64,000 nt of DNA from Ensifer sp. Root278 (lineage in GTDB: Bacteria > Pseudomonadota > Alphaproteobacteria > Rhizobiales > Rhizobiaceae), in contig NZ_LMJJ01000012.1 of NCBI RefSeq assembly GCF_001429285.1, positions 530-64,529 on the forward strand, given 5' to 3'. Positions 1 through 6,473 of the stretch are shown piece after piece. A program made the position numbers and the translations under genes. Under the pieces are notes generated by a model, which saw only the letters and a program-made list of their open reading frames with translations, had not been told where the DNA came from and did no database searches. Within the stretch, counting starts at the first letter, position 1; every line of letters starts with the position of its first letter.

Positions 1-233
1 ACGACGACCGAAAGCTCCGGATTGACCTGCTTCAGCCGGATCGCCGCCGCAAGACCGGCAGGCCCCGCCCCGACGATGACAACGTCGAACTCCATGCTCT
101 CGCGTTCGGGCAGATCGACGACGACCGAAAGCTCCGGATTGACCTGCTTCAGCCGGATCGCCGCCGCAAGACCGGCAGGCCCCGCCCCGACGATGACAAC
201 GTCGAACTCCATGCTCTCGCGTTCGGGCAGATC
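1..233. repeat. Perfect 117-bp tandem duplication inside the ETF-QO gene
   Basis: Positions 1-116 are identical to 118-233, so the period is 117 bp, exactly 39 codons. The copies diverge only at the right boundary (G at 117 against T at 234). The left boundary coincides with the window edge, so further copies to the left cannot be excluded. A perfect repeat within a conserved FAD-binding region is either a very recent duplication or an assembly or contig-joining artefact. Confidence 0.95.
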
Positions 234-245
234 TTGCTCGGTCAT
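1..245 (-). CDS. Electron transfer flavoprotein-ubiquinone oxidoreductase, N-terminal part (runs off the window)
   Basis: The reading frame starts at the ATG at 245 and leaves the window at position 1. The N-terminus carries MEFDVVIVGAGPAGLAAAIR, the GxGxxG dinucleotide-binding signature for FAD. The family moves electrons from reduced ETF (fatty acid, branched-chain amino acid and choline catabolism) through FAD and a 4Fe-4S cluster to ubiquinone at the inner membrane face. Only about 81 codons are visible, so the Fe-S part is not seen. The segment LPERES to SVVV is present twice in tandem and in frame (39 residues each), so the FAD-binding turn is encoded twice. That is not normal for the family. 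The identification rests on recall of the rhizobial ETF-QO N-terminus. Another FAD oxidoreductase remains possible. Confidence 0.7.
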   Translation of the reverse strand, partial: MTEQDLPERESMEFDVVIVGAGPAGLAAAIRLKQVNPELSVVVDLPERESMEFDVVIVGAGPAGLAAAIRLKQVNPELSVV

Positions 246-705
246 ACCGTCTCTCCAGTCTCACCGGTCTTCTGCCGGTTCAGTTCCCAGGACATATCAT
301 TCCGTCATGGCAAATGCAGTTTGGCTTGTCGAGCCGGGATGCGACAGACGATGCCCGCTTTTGCGCATGAGGTCATGAGTTTAGGGCAAATGTTATATGA
401 CGTGTACGTAAACGTAAATACATCATTTTGTCGCGTGCCGACGCTATGAGCCATTCGGCCTTGCTTTTGCCGAAGAGCCATGCCACGAGGCCGCCGCACT
501 CTTCCGGCGGTCCGCGCCGGCATATCCCATTCGCAAACGGCACTCGACTCGGCGCCCCTCTGGCGCCCGGACGACGTGTCTTTTGCCGACTTCGGGGCCG
601 GCCGCCCGAACATGCGGAGACGGCCCGACAAAATTACATGTTGCGTTGCGCGCCGCCGGCTTGCTCCGGGCGGCGGAGCGACGCCAGACGCAAGGAGACC
701 ACCAT
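246..705. other. Divergent intergenic region between ETF-QO and the Hsp70-like gene
   Basis: About 460 bp contain no convincing gene. The overlapping open frames here look like GC-rich shadows. The region must hold the promoters of both divergent genes. A short AT-richer stretch around 370-425 contains a palindromic ACGT-rich motif annotated separately. The Hsp70-like gene has a clear AAGGAG ribosome-binding site at about 691-696. Confidence 0.6.
399..419 (-). promoter_or_regulatory. Possible MerR-family (LiuR-type) operator upstream of ETF-QO
   Basis: On the minus strand the sequence reads TTTACGTTTACGTACACGT, with overlapping TTTACGT/ACGTAAA half sites. MerR-type regulators of branched-chain amino acid and fatty-acid catabolism (LiuR) bind motifs of the form TTTACGT-n-ACGTAAA, and etf genes are known members of such regulons. 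The site lies about 155 bp upstream of the ETF-QO start. The assignment is by motif resemblance only. Confidence 0.4.
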
Positions 706-2004
706 ATGGCCAAGGCACTGGGCTTCGACTTCGGCACCACCAATTCCGTGCTTGCCGTTGCCGCCGGCGATACCACCCACTCGATGCAGTTCGACAGTCT
801 CGCCGGCACGACCGACGCCATGCGCACCGCGCTTTCCTTCATGAAGGACGCCAACCTTGGCGCCCAGGCACTGAAGGTCGAAGCCGGCCAGGCGGCGATC
901 CGCGCCTTCATCGACAATCCGGGCGACTGTCGTTTCCTGCAATCGATCAAAACCTTTGCCGCAAGCCCCCTCTTCCAGGGCACGCAGGTCTTTGCCAAGC
1001 GCCACAGCTTCGAGGATCTGATGCGGGTGTTCCTGAACAAGCTGCGCGACTATGCAGGCGACAGCTGGACGGATCAGTATAGCCGCATCGTCGTCGGCCG
1101 ACCGGTGCATTTCGCCGGCTCCAGCCCTGATCCGGCGCTCGCGCTTGAACGCTATGGCGCAGCCCTCTCGGAATTCGGCTTCCCGGAGGTGCACTACGTC
1201 TACGAGCCGGTGGCGGCGGCCTTCTACTTCGCGCAGAACCTGAAGCAGGATGCAACGGTCCTGGTCGCCGATTTCGGCGGCGGCACCACCGACTATTCGC
1301 TGATCCGCTTTGAGACCAAGGCAGGGCGGCTGACCGCAACCCCGATCGGTCATTCGGGTGTGGGCATTGCCGGCGACCATTTCGACTTCCGCATCATCGA
1401 CAACGTCGTCTCGCCGCTGATTGGAAAGGGGAGTCTCTTCAAGAGCTTCGACAAGCTGCTTGAAGTGCCGTCGAATTACTATGCGAATTTCGGCCGCTGG
1501 AATCAGCTGTCCATCTTCAAGACGTTGAAAGATTTCACGGATCTGAAAAAGCTCGTGCGCCAGAGCCTCGAGCCGGAAAAGCTCGAAGCCTTCGTCGACC
1601 TGATCGAACATGACGAGGGCTATCCGCTCTACAACGCGATTTCGGCGACGAAGATGCGGCTGTCGCAGGAAGACGAGACCGAATTCTATTTCGCCCCGCT
1701 CGGCGAAATGTCGCGCCGCACCGTTCGCCGCAGCGACTTCGAAGGCTGGATCGCGCCGGAACTGGCCCGCATCGAGGGCGCACTCGACGACGTGCTGCAG
1801 TCGACCGCAACGGCGCCCGGGTCGATCGACAAGGTGTTCTTGACCGGCGGCACGTCTTTCGTTCCAGCGGTGCGCGGCATCTTCGAGCGGCGCTTCGAGG
1901 CCGACCGTATCGAAAGCGGCGGCGAACTGCTGTCGATCGCCCACGGCCTGGCGTTGATCGGCGAGCACGAGGACATTGCCCATTGGACGGCCAATGCGGC
2001 GTAA
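706..2004 (+). CDS. Hsp70 (DnaK)-like ATPase without a substrate-binding domain, YegD type
   Basis: The product is a 432-residue actin-fold ATPase. The Hsp70 nucleotide-binding motifs appear in order: FDFGTTNS near residue 6 (phosphate 1), GRPV, EPVAAA, VADFGGGTTD near residue 185 (phosphate 2), and LTGGTSFVPAV near residue 380 (adenosine). The protein ends soon after the ATPase domain, so it lacks the peptide-binding and lid domains of DnaK. This matches E. coli YegD-like proteins, whose substrate is unknown. The start at 706 is chosen because an AAGGAG box lies 10 bp upstream. The frame stays open further upstream, but that part has no Hsp70 similarity. The gene is divergent from ETF-QO and is followed after 88 bp by the glycosylase gene on the same strand. 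Confidence 0.88.
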   Translation: MAKALGFDFGTTNSVLAVAAGDTTHSMQFDSLAGTTDAMRTALSFMKDANLGAQALKVEAGQAAIRAFIDNPGDCRFLQSIKTFAASPLFQGTQVFAKRHSFEDLMRVFLNKLRDYAGDSWTDQYSRIVVGRPVHFAGSSPDPALALERYGAALSEFGFPEVHYVYEPVAAAFYFAQNLKQDATVLVADFGGGTTDYSLIRFETKAGRLTATPIGHSGVGIAGDHFDFRIIDNVVSPLIGKGSLFKSFDKLLEVPSNYYANFGRWNQLSIFKTLKDFTDLKKLVRQSLEPEKLEAFVDLIEHDEGYPLYNAISATKMRLSQEDETEFYFAPLGEMSRRTVRRSDFEGWIAPELARIEGALDDVLQSTATAPGSIDKVFLTGGTSFVPAVRGIFERRFEADRIESGGELLSIAHGLALIGEHEDIAHWTANAA

Positions 2005-2092
2005 GCCGGACGTCATCGATGACCTTGGATAGGCATGCCGTGGGCCGGAAAAGCGGTTCCGGTCCGACGGCTTATGGGTTAGGTTGGCGGCC

Positions 2093-2992
2093 ATGATTTC
2101 CGCCCACGATCTCTCTCCGGCGCAGCTTGCCGCCCTCCTCGCCTTCCATGCGGATGCGGGCGTCGAATGGCTGCTGGAAGAGGAGCCGGTCGACCGCTTC
2201 GCCGAGTTCGAGGCAATGAAGGCGGCGCGCGGCAACGCGCGCGCGCCGGCGGCCAACAGCCGTGCGGAGACGGCCGCTTCGCAAGCGCCGGCGCGCCAGA
2301 CAGCGGCAGCGGCGGCCCCCGCCTCCGCTCCATCCCGCGAAAGCCGTGCACCGGCTCCAGCCGCGAGCGCCCCTGCTGTTGCCATTCCCGATGCGCAGGC
2401 GATCGAAGAGGCGCGCTTTGCCGCCGAATCAGCCCGATCGCTCGTCGAGCTCAGGGTTGCGATGGAGGGTTTTGCCGGCTGCAATCTCCGGAACAGCGCC
2501 CGCAACCTCGTCTTTGCCGAGGGCGACCCGGCAAGCGGCATCATGATCGTCGGCCCGATGCCCTATGCCGACTGCGATCGCGACGGCCAGCCGTTCGCAG
2601 GCCGGCTCGGCGAGATGCTGACCCGCATGCTCGCCGGCATCGGCTTGGCGCGCGAAAGCGTACTGCTCAGCAACGTCGTGCCCTGGCGCCCGCCGGGCAA
2701 CCGCGTGCCGACGGCGCGCGAAGCCGACATCTGCCGTCCCTTCATCGAACGGCAAATCGCCCTTGCCGAGCCCAAACATCTGCTTTTGCTCGGCAATTTC
2801 ACCGCCCGCTTCTTCTTCGGCGGCAACGACACGATCCACCAGCTTCGTGGCGAATGGCGGGAGCTTTCGATCGGCGGCATCACGGTGCCGACGCTCGCAA
2901 CGTTGCACCCGCAGGATCTGATGACGGCGCCCGTCAACAAGCGCTTCGCCTGGCAGGACCTGCTTGCCTTCAAGGCCCGGGTCCAAGGCTGA
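2093..2992 (+). CDS. Family-4-like uracil-DNA glycosylase with altered catalytic and Fe-S motifs
   Basis: The product has 299 residues. An Ala/Pro-rich linker at about residues 45-105 precedes the UDG fold, which shows GQPFAGRLGEML, PWRPPGNRVPT and a C-terminal HPQDL motif. In family-4 enzymes the first motif is GEAPGxxED, with a catalytic Glu, and four cysteines bind a 4Fe-4S cluster. Here the motif reads GPMPYADCD. The second cysteine of the N-terminal CxxC pair (AGC) and the one in DIC remain, but the first of that pair and the KCRPP cysteine (now PWRPP) are absent. Uracil excision by the normal mechanism is therefore doubtful. A TTG nine bases upstream is an alternative start. Upstream is the Hsp70-like gene. 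The family call is firm, the activity is not. Confidence 0.8.
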   Translation: MISAHDLSPAQLAALLAFHADAGVEWLLEEEPVDRFAEFEAMKAARGNARAPAANSRAETAASQAPARQTAAAAAPASAPSRESRAPAPAASAPAVAIPDAQAIEEARFAAESARSLVELRVAMEGFAGCNLRNSARNLVFAEGDPASGIMIVGPMPYADCDRDGQPFAGRLGEMLTRMLAGIGLARESVLLSNVVPWRPPGNRVPTAREADICRPFIERQIALAEPKHLLLLGNFTARFFFGGNDTIHQLRGEWRELSIGGITVPTLATLHPQDLMTAPVNKRFAWQDLLAFKARVQG

Positions 2993-3168
2993 TTCTCGCC
3001 GAATTACGGTGCGCCCATGCGGCGCCAACCTGCCTGCCCGCTTTATGAACAAAGAATGAAGAAAGCCATGCGGTTTGCGCATATCAGCGGCGCATTATGA
3101 CGCATTGCAAAATGAGATGTTGCAGCGCAATATACTGGCACGGGAGGAATGGAATAAGGAATTGAGCC

Positions 3169-3345
3169 ATGACTGCCCGCTTTCGTCCGATCCACAGCAG
3201 CTTTGAGACGCTCCGCCACACCGGCGCTGCTTACCGGACGCCGTTCAACCGCTTCGGCACGGCAGCCAACGAGCAGATGACCGCGATCGGCCTTGCCCGG
3301 ACCACCCGTCCAGCGCAGATTTTCGCCGATTTCATTCAGCGCTGA
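3169..3345 (+). CDS. Hypothetical small protein (58 aa)
   Basis: The ORF runs from ATG at 3169 to TGA at 3345 with AAGGA 8-9 bases before the start. The translation begins MTARFRPIHSSFETLRH and ends IFADFIQR. It is basic, with no signal peptide or membrane segment, and I do not recognise a family. A perfect 12-bp inverted repeat follows directly. It could be a real small gene or part of an untranslated RNA. The ribosome-binding site and the adjacent second small ORF favour translation. Confidence 0.45.
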   Translation: MTARFRPIHSSFETLRHTGAAYRTPFNRFGTAANEQMTAIGLARTTRPAQIFADFIQR

Positions 3346-3349
3346 TCCC

Positions 3350-3379
3350 CACGCGATACGCTTGAGCGCGTATCGCGTG
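3350..3379 (+). terminator. Perfect 12-bp hairpin between two small ORFs
   Basis: CACGCGATACGC (3350-3361) is an exact inverted repeat of 3368-3379, with the six-base loop TTGAGC. There is no T tract, so it may be an attenuator, an mRNA-stabilising hairpin or an operator rather than a classical terminator. It starts five bases after the stop of the 58-aa ORF and lies 45 bases before the next small ORF. Confidence 0.55.
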
Positions 3380-3424
3380 CACAAGTCGCCATGATTGGCC
3401 GACGACGAAGAAAGGAACGCAACC

Positions 3425-3580
3425 ATGACCAAGCCCATCGTTAGCCTCAAGGTCCTGTTCGATTCGATCTCCGACATCGGTACTGCCGTGCGTGCCTCGC
3501 GCGAATACACCATTCTCAGCACCAAGAAGGATGCACGCCGCGCCCATCGCGTGGCCGTGAGCCCGCTGCTGCCGAACTGA
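3425..3580 (+). CDS. Hypothetical small protein (51 aa)
   Basis: ATG at 3425 is preceded by AAAGGA at a good distance. The product starts MTKPIVSLKVLFDSISDIG, has a basic middle (STKKDARRAHR) and ends SPLLPN. It has no signal peptide and no recognised domain. A hairpin with an internal T run follows ten bases after the stop, which supports a short monocistronic or dicistronic transcript with the 58-aa ORF upstream. Confidence 0.5.
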   Translation: MTKPIVSLKVLFDSISDIGTAVRASREYTILSTKKDARRAHRVAVSPLLPN

Positions 3581-3588
3581 TCGCTGCC

Positions 3589-3615
3589 GGCAAAGAGGCC
3601 TAACGCCTTTTTGCC
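3589..3615 (+). terminator. Probable intrinsic terminator after the small ORFs
   Basis: GGCAAAGAGGC (3589-3599) pairs with GCCTTTTTGCC (3605-3615), with one G-U pair and the loop CTAAC. The T run lies in the 3' arm. It sits nine bases after the stop codon of the 51-aa ORF and well before the MFS gene. Confidence 0.6.
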
Positions 3616-3778
3616 ATCGCCTGTCGCAATCGACAGCGCCTGAAAAACTGGATAGAGCCACACTCGCTTTGACCTTGGAGTGTCGGGCTCGTCCGGTATC
3701 CGCCAGACCGTCCTCGCTCCACCTGCGCTTGCCTGCCGTCGCCGTCGATGGAGGGGCGCCTTGTTTTCAGGAGCGCCG

Positions 3779-5071
3779 ATGCTGGCCAGCCTCGCTTCCG
3801 TCCTCAGCCTGATGGTGTCGACCCTGCTCATGATGGTCGCCTTCGGCCTTCAGAGCTATGTCATCCCGGTGCGCTCGGTCGCCGAGGACTGGTCGACGCT
3901 GACGGTTTCGATCATCGCCACCGGCTACACGGTCGGCTTCACGCTCTCCTGCGTCGTCACGCCCAAATTCGTGTTGCGCGTCGGCCATGTGCGCGTCTTC
4001 ACGGCACTGATCACGCTGCTGTCGATCGCAATTCTGCTCTGCGGCCTCATTGTCGACTGGCGCGCCTGGATCGCGTTTCGCGCCATATCGGGCTTTGCGA
4101 TTTCCGGAAGCTACCTCGTCATCGAAAGCTGGCTCAACGAGCGCGTCACCAACGAAAACCGCGGGCTGCTGTTTTCGCTCTACCTGATCACGACGATGGT
4201 CGGCACGATCGGCGGACAATATATGGTGCCGCTCGGCGACCCGACGAACACATCCCTGTTCATGCTCTGCGCCGTGCTGTTTTCCCTCGCCCTCCTGCCG
4301 ACGGCCCTCTCCTCCTCGCCGATGCCCGCACCGCCCGCGCAGGCCAAGTTCGACATCCCGACGCTCTTCCGCCGCTCGCCGGTCGCCGTCGTCGGTGGCT
4401 TTCTGGCCGGTGCGCTCTCCGGCGCCTGGCTCAATCTCGGCGGCGTCTTCACCCAGAAGATCGGTCTTTCCACGGCCGAAGGTGCAACCCTGCTCGCCTC
4501 GCTTTTGACCGGCAGCGCGATCTCGCAGATCCCCATCGGCCGCCTCTCCGACAAGATCGACCGGCGTATCGTCATGATCGGCTGCGGCGTCGTCGGCGTC
4601 GTCTCCTGCCTGGCGATGTCGGCAGCAATCGGCAGTTCACCGGCTGTGCTCTACCTGGTCGCCGCTCTCGTCGGGTCGGTTCTGTTTCCGATCTATGCGC
4701 TCAACGTCGCGCATGCGAACGACCTCGCCAAACCCAAAGAATATGTCGAGACATCGTCCGGCCTAATGATCACCTATGGGCTCGGCACGATCTCCGGTCC
4801 TCTGATGGTCGGTCCGGTCATGGATCGCTTCGGCCCGGCGGCGCTGTTCCTCGTTCTCGCTGTCTATTTCGCCCTCTATGGCGGCTACGCCGCCTGGCGC
4901 ATCCTGCAGCGCGAGCAGCACAAGGGCCTGGTCGCCAAGACCGATTTCCAGGCAACGAGCGTCATGCCGACACCCGGACCTGACGTGACGAGCCCCATCG
5001 CCCAGCAGATGGCGCAGGAACCGCTGATCGATGACGACACGGTTCCTGCCTGGGATAAGCCGCGCTCATAA
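3779..5071 (+). CDS. MFS transporter, YcaD-like
   Basis: The product is a 430-residue major facilitator with about twelve hydrophobic helices. The first runs from about residue 5 (LASVLSLMVSTLLMMVAFGL), and the second half includes the conserved loop GRLSDKIDRR at about residues 255-264. The first half resembles the YcaD/UMF subgroup of drug or metabolite exporters (FRAISGFAISGSYLVIESWL). The C-terminal tail of about 45 residues is hydrophilic. The start at 3779 follows CAGGAG at 3768-3773. The frame is open upstream to 3680, but that part is not membrane-like. The gene is monocistronic and convergent with the EamA gene. The substrate cannot be inferred. Confidence 0.85.
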   Translation: MLASLASVLSLMVSTLLMMVAFGLQSYVIPVRSVAEDWSTLTVSIIATGYTVGFTLSCVVTPKFVLRVGHVRVFTALITLLSIAILLCGLIVDWRAWIAFRAISGFAISGSYLVIESWLNERVTNENRGLLFSLYLITTMVGTIGGQYMVPLGDPTNTSLFMLCAVLFSLALLPTALSSSPMPAPPAQAKFDIPTLFRRSPVAVVGGFLAGALSGAWLNLGGVFTQKIGLSTAEGATLLASLLTGSAISQIPIGRLSDKIDRRIVMIGCGVVGVVSCLAMSAAIGSSPAVLYLVAALVGSVLFPIYALNVAHANDLAKPKEYVETSSGLMITYGLGTISGPLMVGPVMDRFGPAALFLVLAVYFALYGGYAAWRILQREQHKGLVAKTDFQATSVMPTPGPDVTSPIAQQMAQEPLIDDDTVPAWDKPRS

Positions 5072-5105
5072 AGGCCACCGACAGAAGCGAACTCGCGCTT
5101 CGTCC

Positions 5106-6044
5106 TCAGCCCTGTGGCGTCACGTGCTTGCGGGCGCCCCTGCGCTCCAGCCCGAGCCGATGTTCGCGGAAGATGATGAAGATGCCGGCCCCGACGACGA
5201 TGGCGGTGCCGATCAGCATGGTGGCCGTCGGAACATCGTCGAACAGAAAATAACCGATGATCAAGCCGAGCACGATCGACGTGTATTCGAACGGCGCGAT
5301 CGTCGACATGTCGGCATGACGATAGCTCTCAGTCAAAAGGATCTGCGCGACGCCGCCGCAGAAGCCGGCGACCATAAGCAGCAGGAAGGCTTCGCGCGAG
5401 ATCGACGGCCAGCCGAAGGGCAGCGTCGCCAGCGAGAAGACCGAGGCCGACAGCGAGAAGTAGAGCACGATCGTATGGGTCCGCTCGTTCTTGACGAGCT
5501 TTCGCACCAGCACCATTGCCACCGCGCCGAGAGCCGCCGAAACCAGCACCGCTGCGGCGCCCAGCGCCTCCAGCGAACCGAAGCCGCCTTCGCGGAAAAG
5601 GGTCAGCCGCGGCCACGTGATGATCATCACGCCGACCAGCCCGATGACCACCGCCGACCAGCGATAAAGCCGCACCGTCTCGCCAAGGAAAAGTGCCGCG
5701 AAGGCGACGGCGATCAGCGGCATGGCGTAGCCGATGGCGATCGCTTCGGGCAGCGGCAGATGCACGAGGCCGTAGAAGCCGAAGCTCATTGCGAGAATGC
5801 CGACGAAGCCGCGGGCGATATGGCCGGTGAAATCCTCTGTCTTGAAAGCATCGCGCAACTGTCCGCGGAAGGCGAGATAGCCGAGAATGGGCACCATGGC
5901 GAAGGCCGAGCGGTAGAAGGTGATCTGGCCGGTGGCCATCTCGTTTCCGGCGGCCTTGATCAACGTCGACATGCAAACGAAAATGACGACGGAAAGGACC
6001 TTGAGCAGGATCCCCTTCATCGGGCTTTCGACTTCCGCATCCAT
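5106..6044 (-). CDS. EamA/DMT-family membrane transporter
   Basis: The protein has 312 residues and ten predicted helices in two repeated EamA halves (roughly residues 10-145 and 155-290). Examples are ILGYLAFRGQLRDAF and GLIIGYFLFDDVPTATMLIG. The family exports small metabolites or drugs across the inner membrane. The substrate is unknown. ATG at 6044 is used. A GTG at 6053 and an internal ATG at 6020 (MKGILLKVL) are alternatives. The gene is convergent with the MFS gene and divergent from pepN across a 429-bp gap. Confidence 0.85.
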   Translation of the reverse strand: MDAEVESPMKGILLKVLSVVIFVCMSTLIKAAGNEMATGQITFYRSAFAMVPILGYLAFRGQLRDAFKTEDFTGHIARGFVGILAMSFGFYGLVHLPLPEAIAIGYAMPLIAVAFAALFLGETVRLYRWSAVVIGLVGVMIITWPRLTLFREGGFGSLEALGAAAVLVSAALGAVAMVLVRKLVKNERTHTIVLYFSLSASVFSLATLPFGWPSISREAFLLLMVAGFCGGVAQILLTESYRHADMSTIAPFEYTSIVLGLIIGYFLFDDVPTATMLIGTAIVVGAGIFIIFREHRLGLERRGARKHVTPQG

Positions 6045-6473
6045 TGAGGGCACTTTTCGAACAGCCTCCGCCGGCGATCAGCAGACACGAGGGCTGGTTT
6101 GGAGATTTTTAGGCGGAGAAACCGCCATAGGACTTCGTCACCTTAGCGACGCTCGGCAAGAAAGTCGGATCAAACTTCGTGATGAATGACGTTTTTTCTT
6201 GATCGATTGCCGTTCGGCAAAACGACGTCGAGCTTTTCTTTAGCTGCCGCGAAAAAAACCTTTCCAATTCATGTCTTGTTAGTCCCACTTCGGTACACGT
6301 CAATCCGATAAGGGAGCGGGAAGACCTTCGGGAAGCCATGCCTTTTCTGTCGAAAGTGCGGTCGCCGGCATCACAATCGTGTGGCATTATCCGACTTTTC
6401 GCCCCTTGGCCTTTTCACCATCACAGGCGCCCACTACAAATTCTCCAGTAGAACGGCGCAAGCGGGACTGACC
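6045..6473. other. Intergenic region upstream of pepN
   Basis: About 430 bp, lower in GC than the neighbouring genes, separate the divergent EamA gene and pepN and must hold both promoters. A 92-codon open frame on the minus strand (6109-6387) lacks a convincing ribosome-binding site or recognisable domain, so I do not call it. A small GGCGG-loop-CCGCC hairpin lies near 6112-6126. Confidence 0.5.

Noticed and set aside
634-2544. 636-codon minus-strand ORF opposite the Hsp70-like and glycosylase genes
   Set aside because: It has no recognisable domain and lies wholly opposite two well-supported genes. GC-rich codon bias creates such antisense frames. The same applies to long frames at 14358-16286, 43572-45056, 56693-58753 and 61837-63903.
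3043-3831. Minus-strand ORF with a tRNA-like stretch (AGVAERLKAA...GSHGSIP) around 3140-3230
   Set aside because: The DNA was examined as a possible tRNA or tRNA remnant. No acceptor stem pairing or standard TpsiC arm could be formed, so neither gene nor tRNA is called.
6109-6387. 92-codon minus-strand ORF upstream of pepN
   Set aside because: A faint DUF1127-like flavour (EVGLTRHELERFF) is not enough. There is no clear ribosome-binding site and the call could not be supported.
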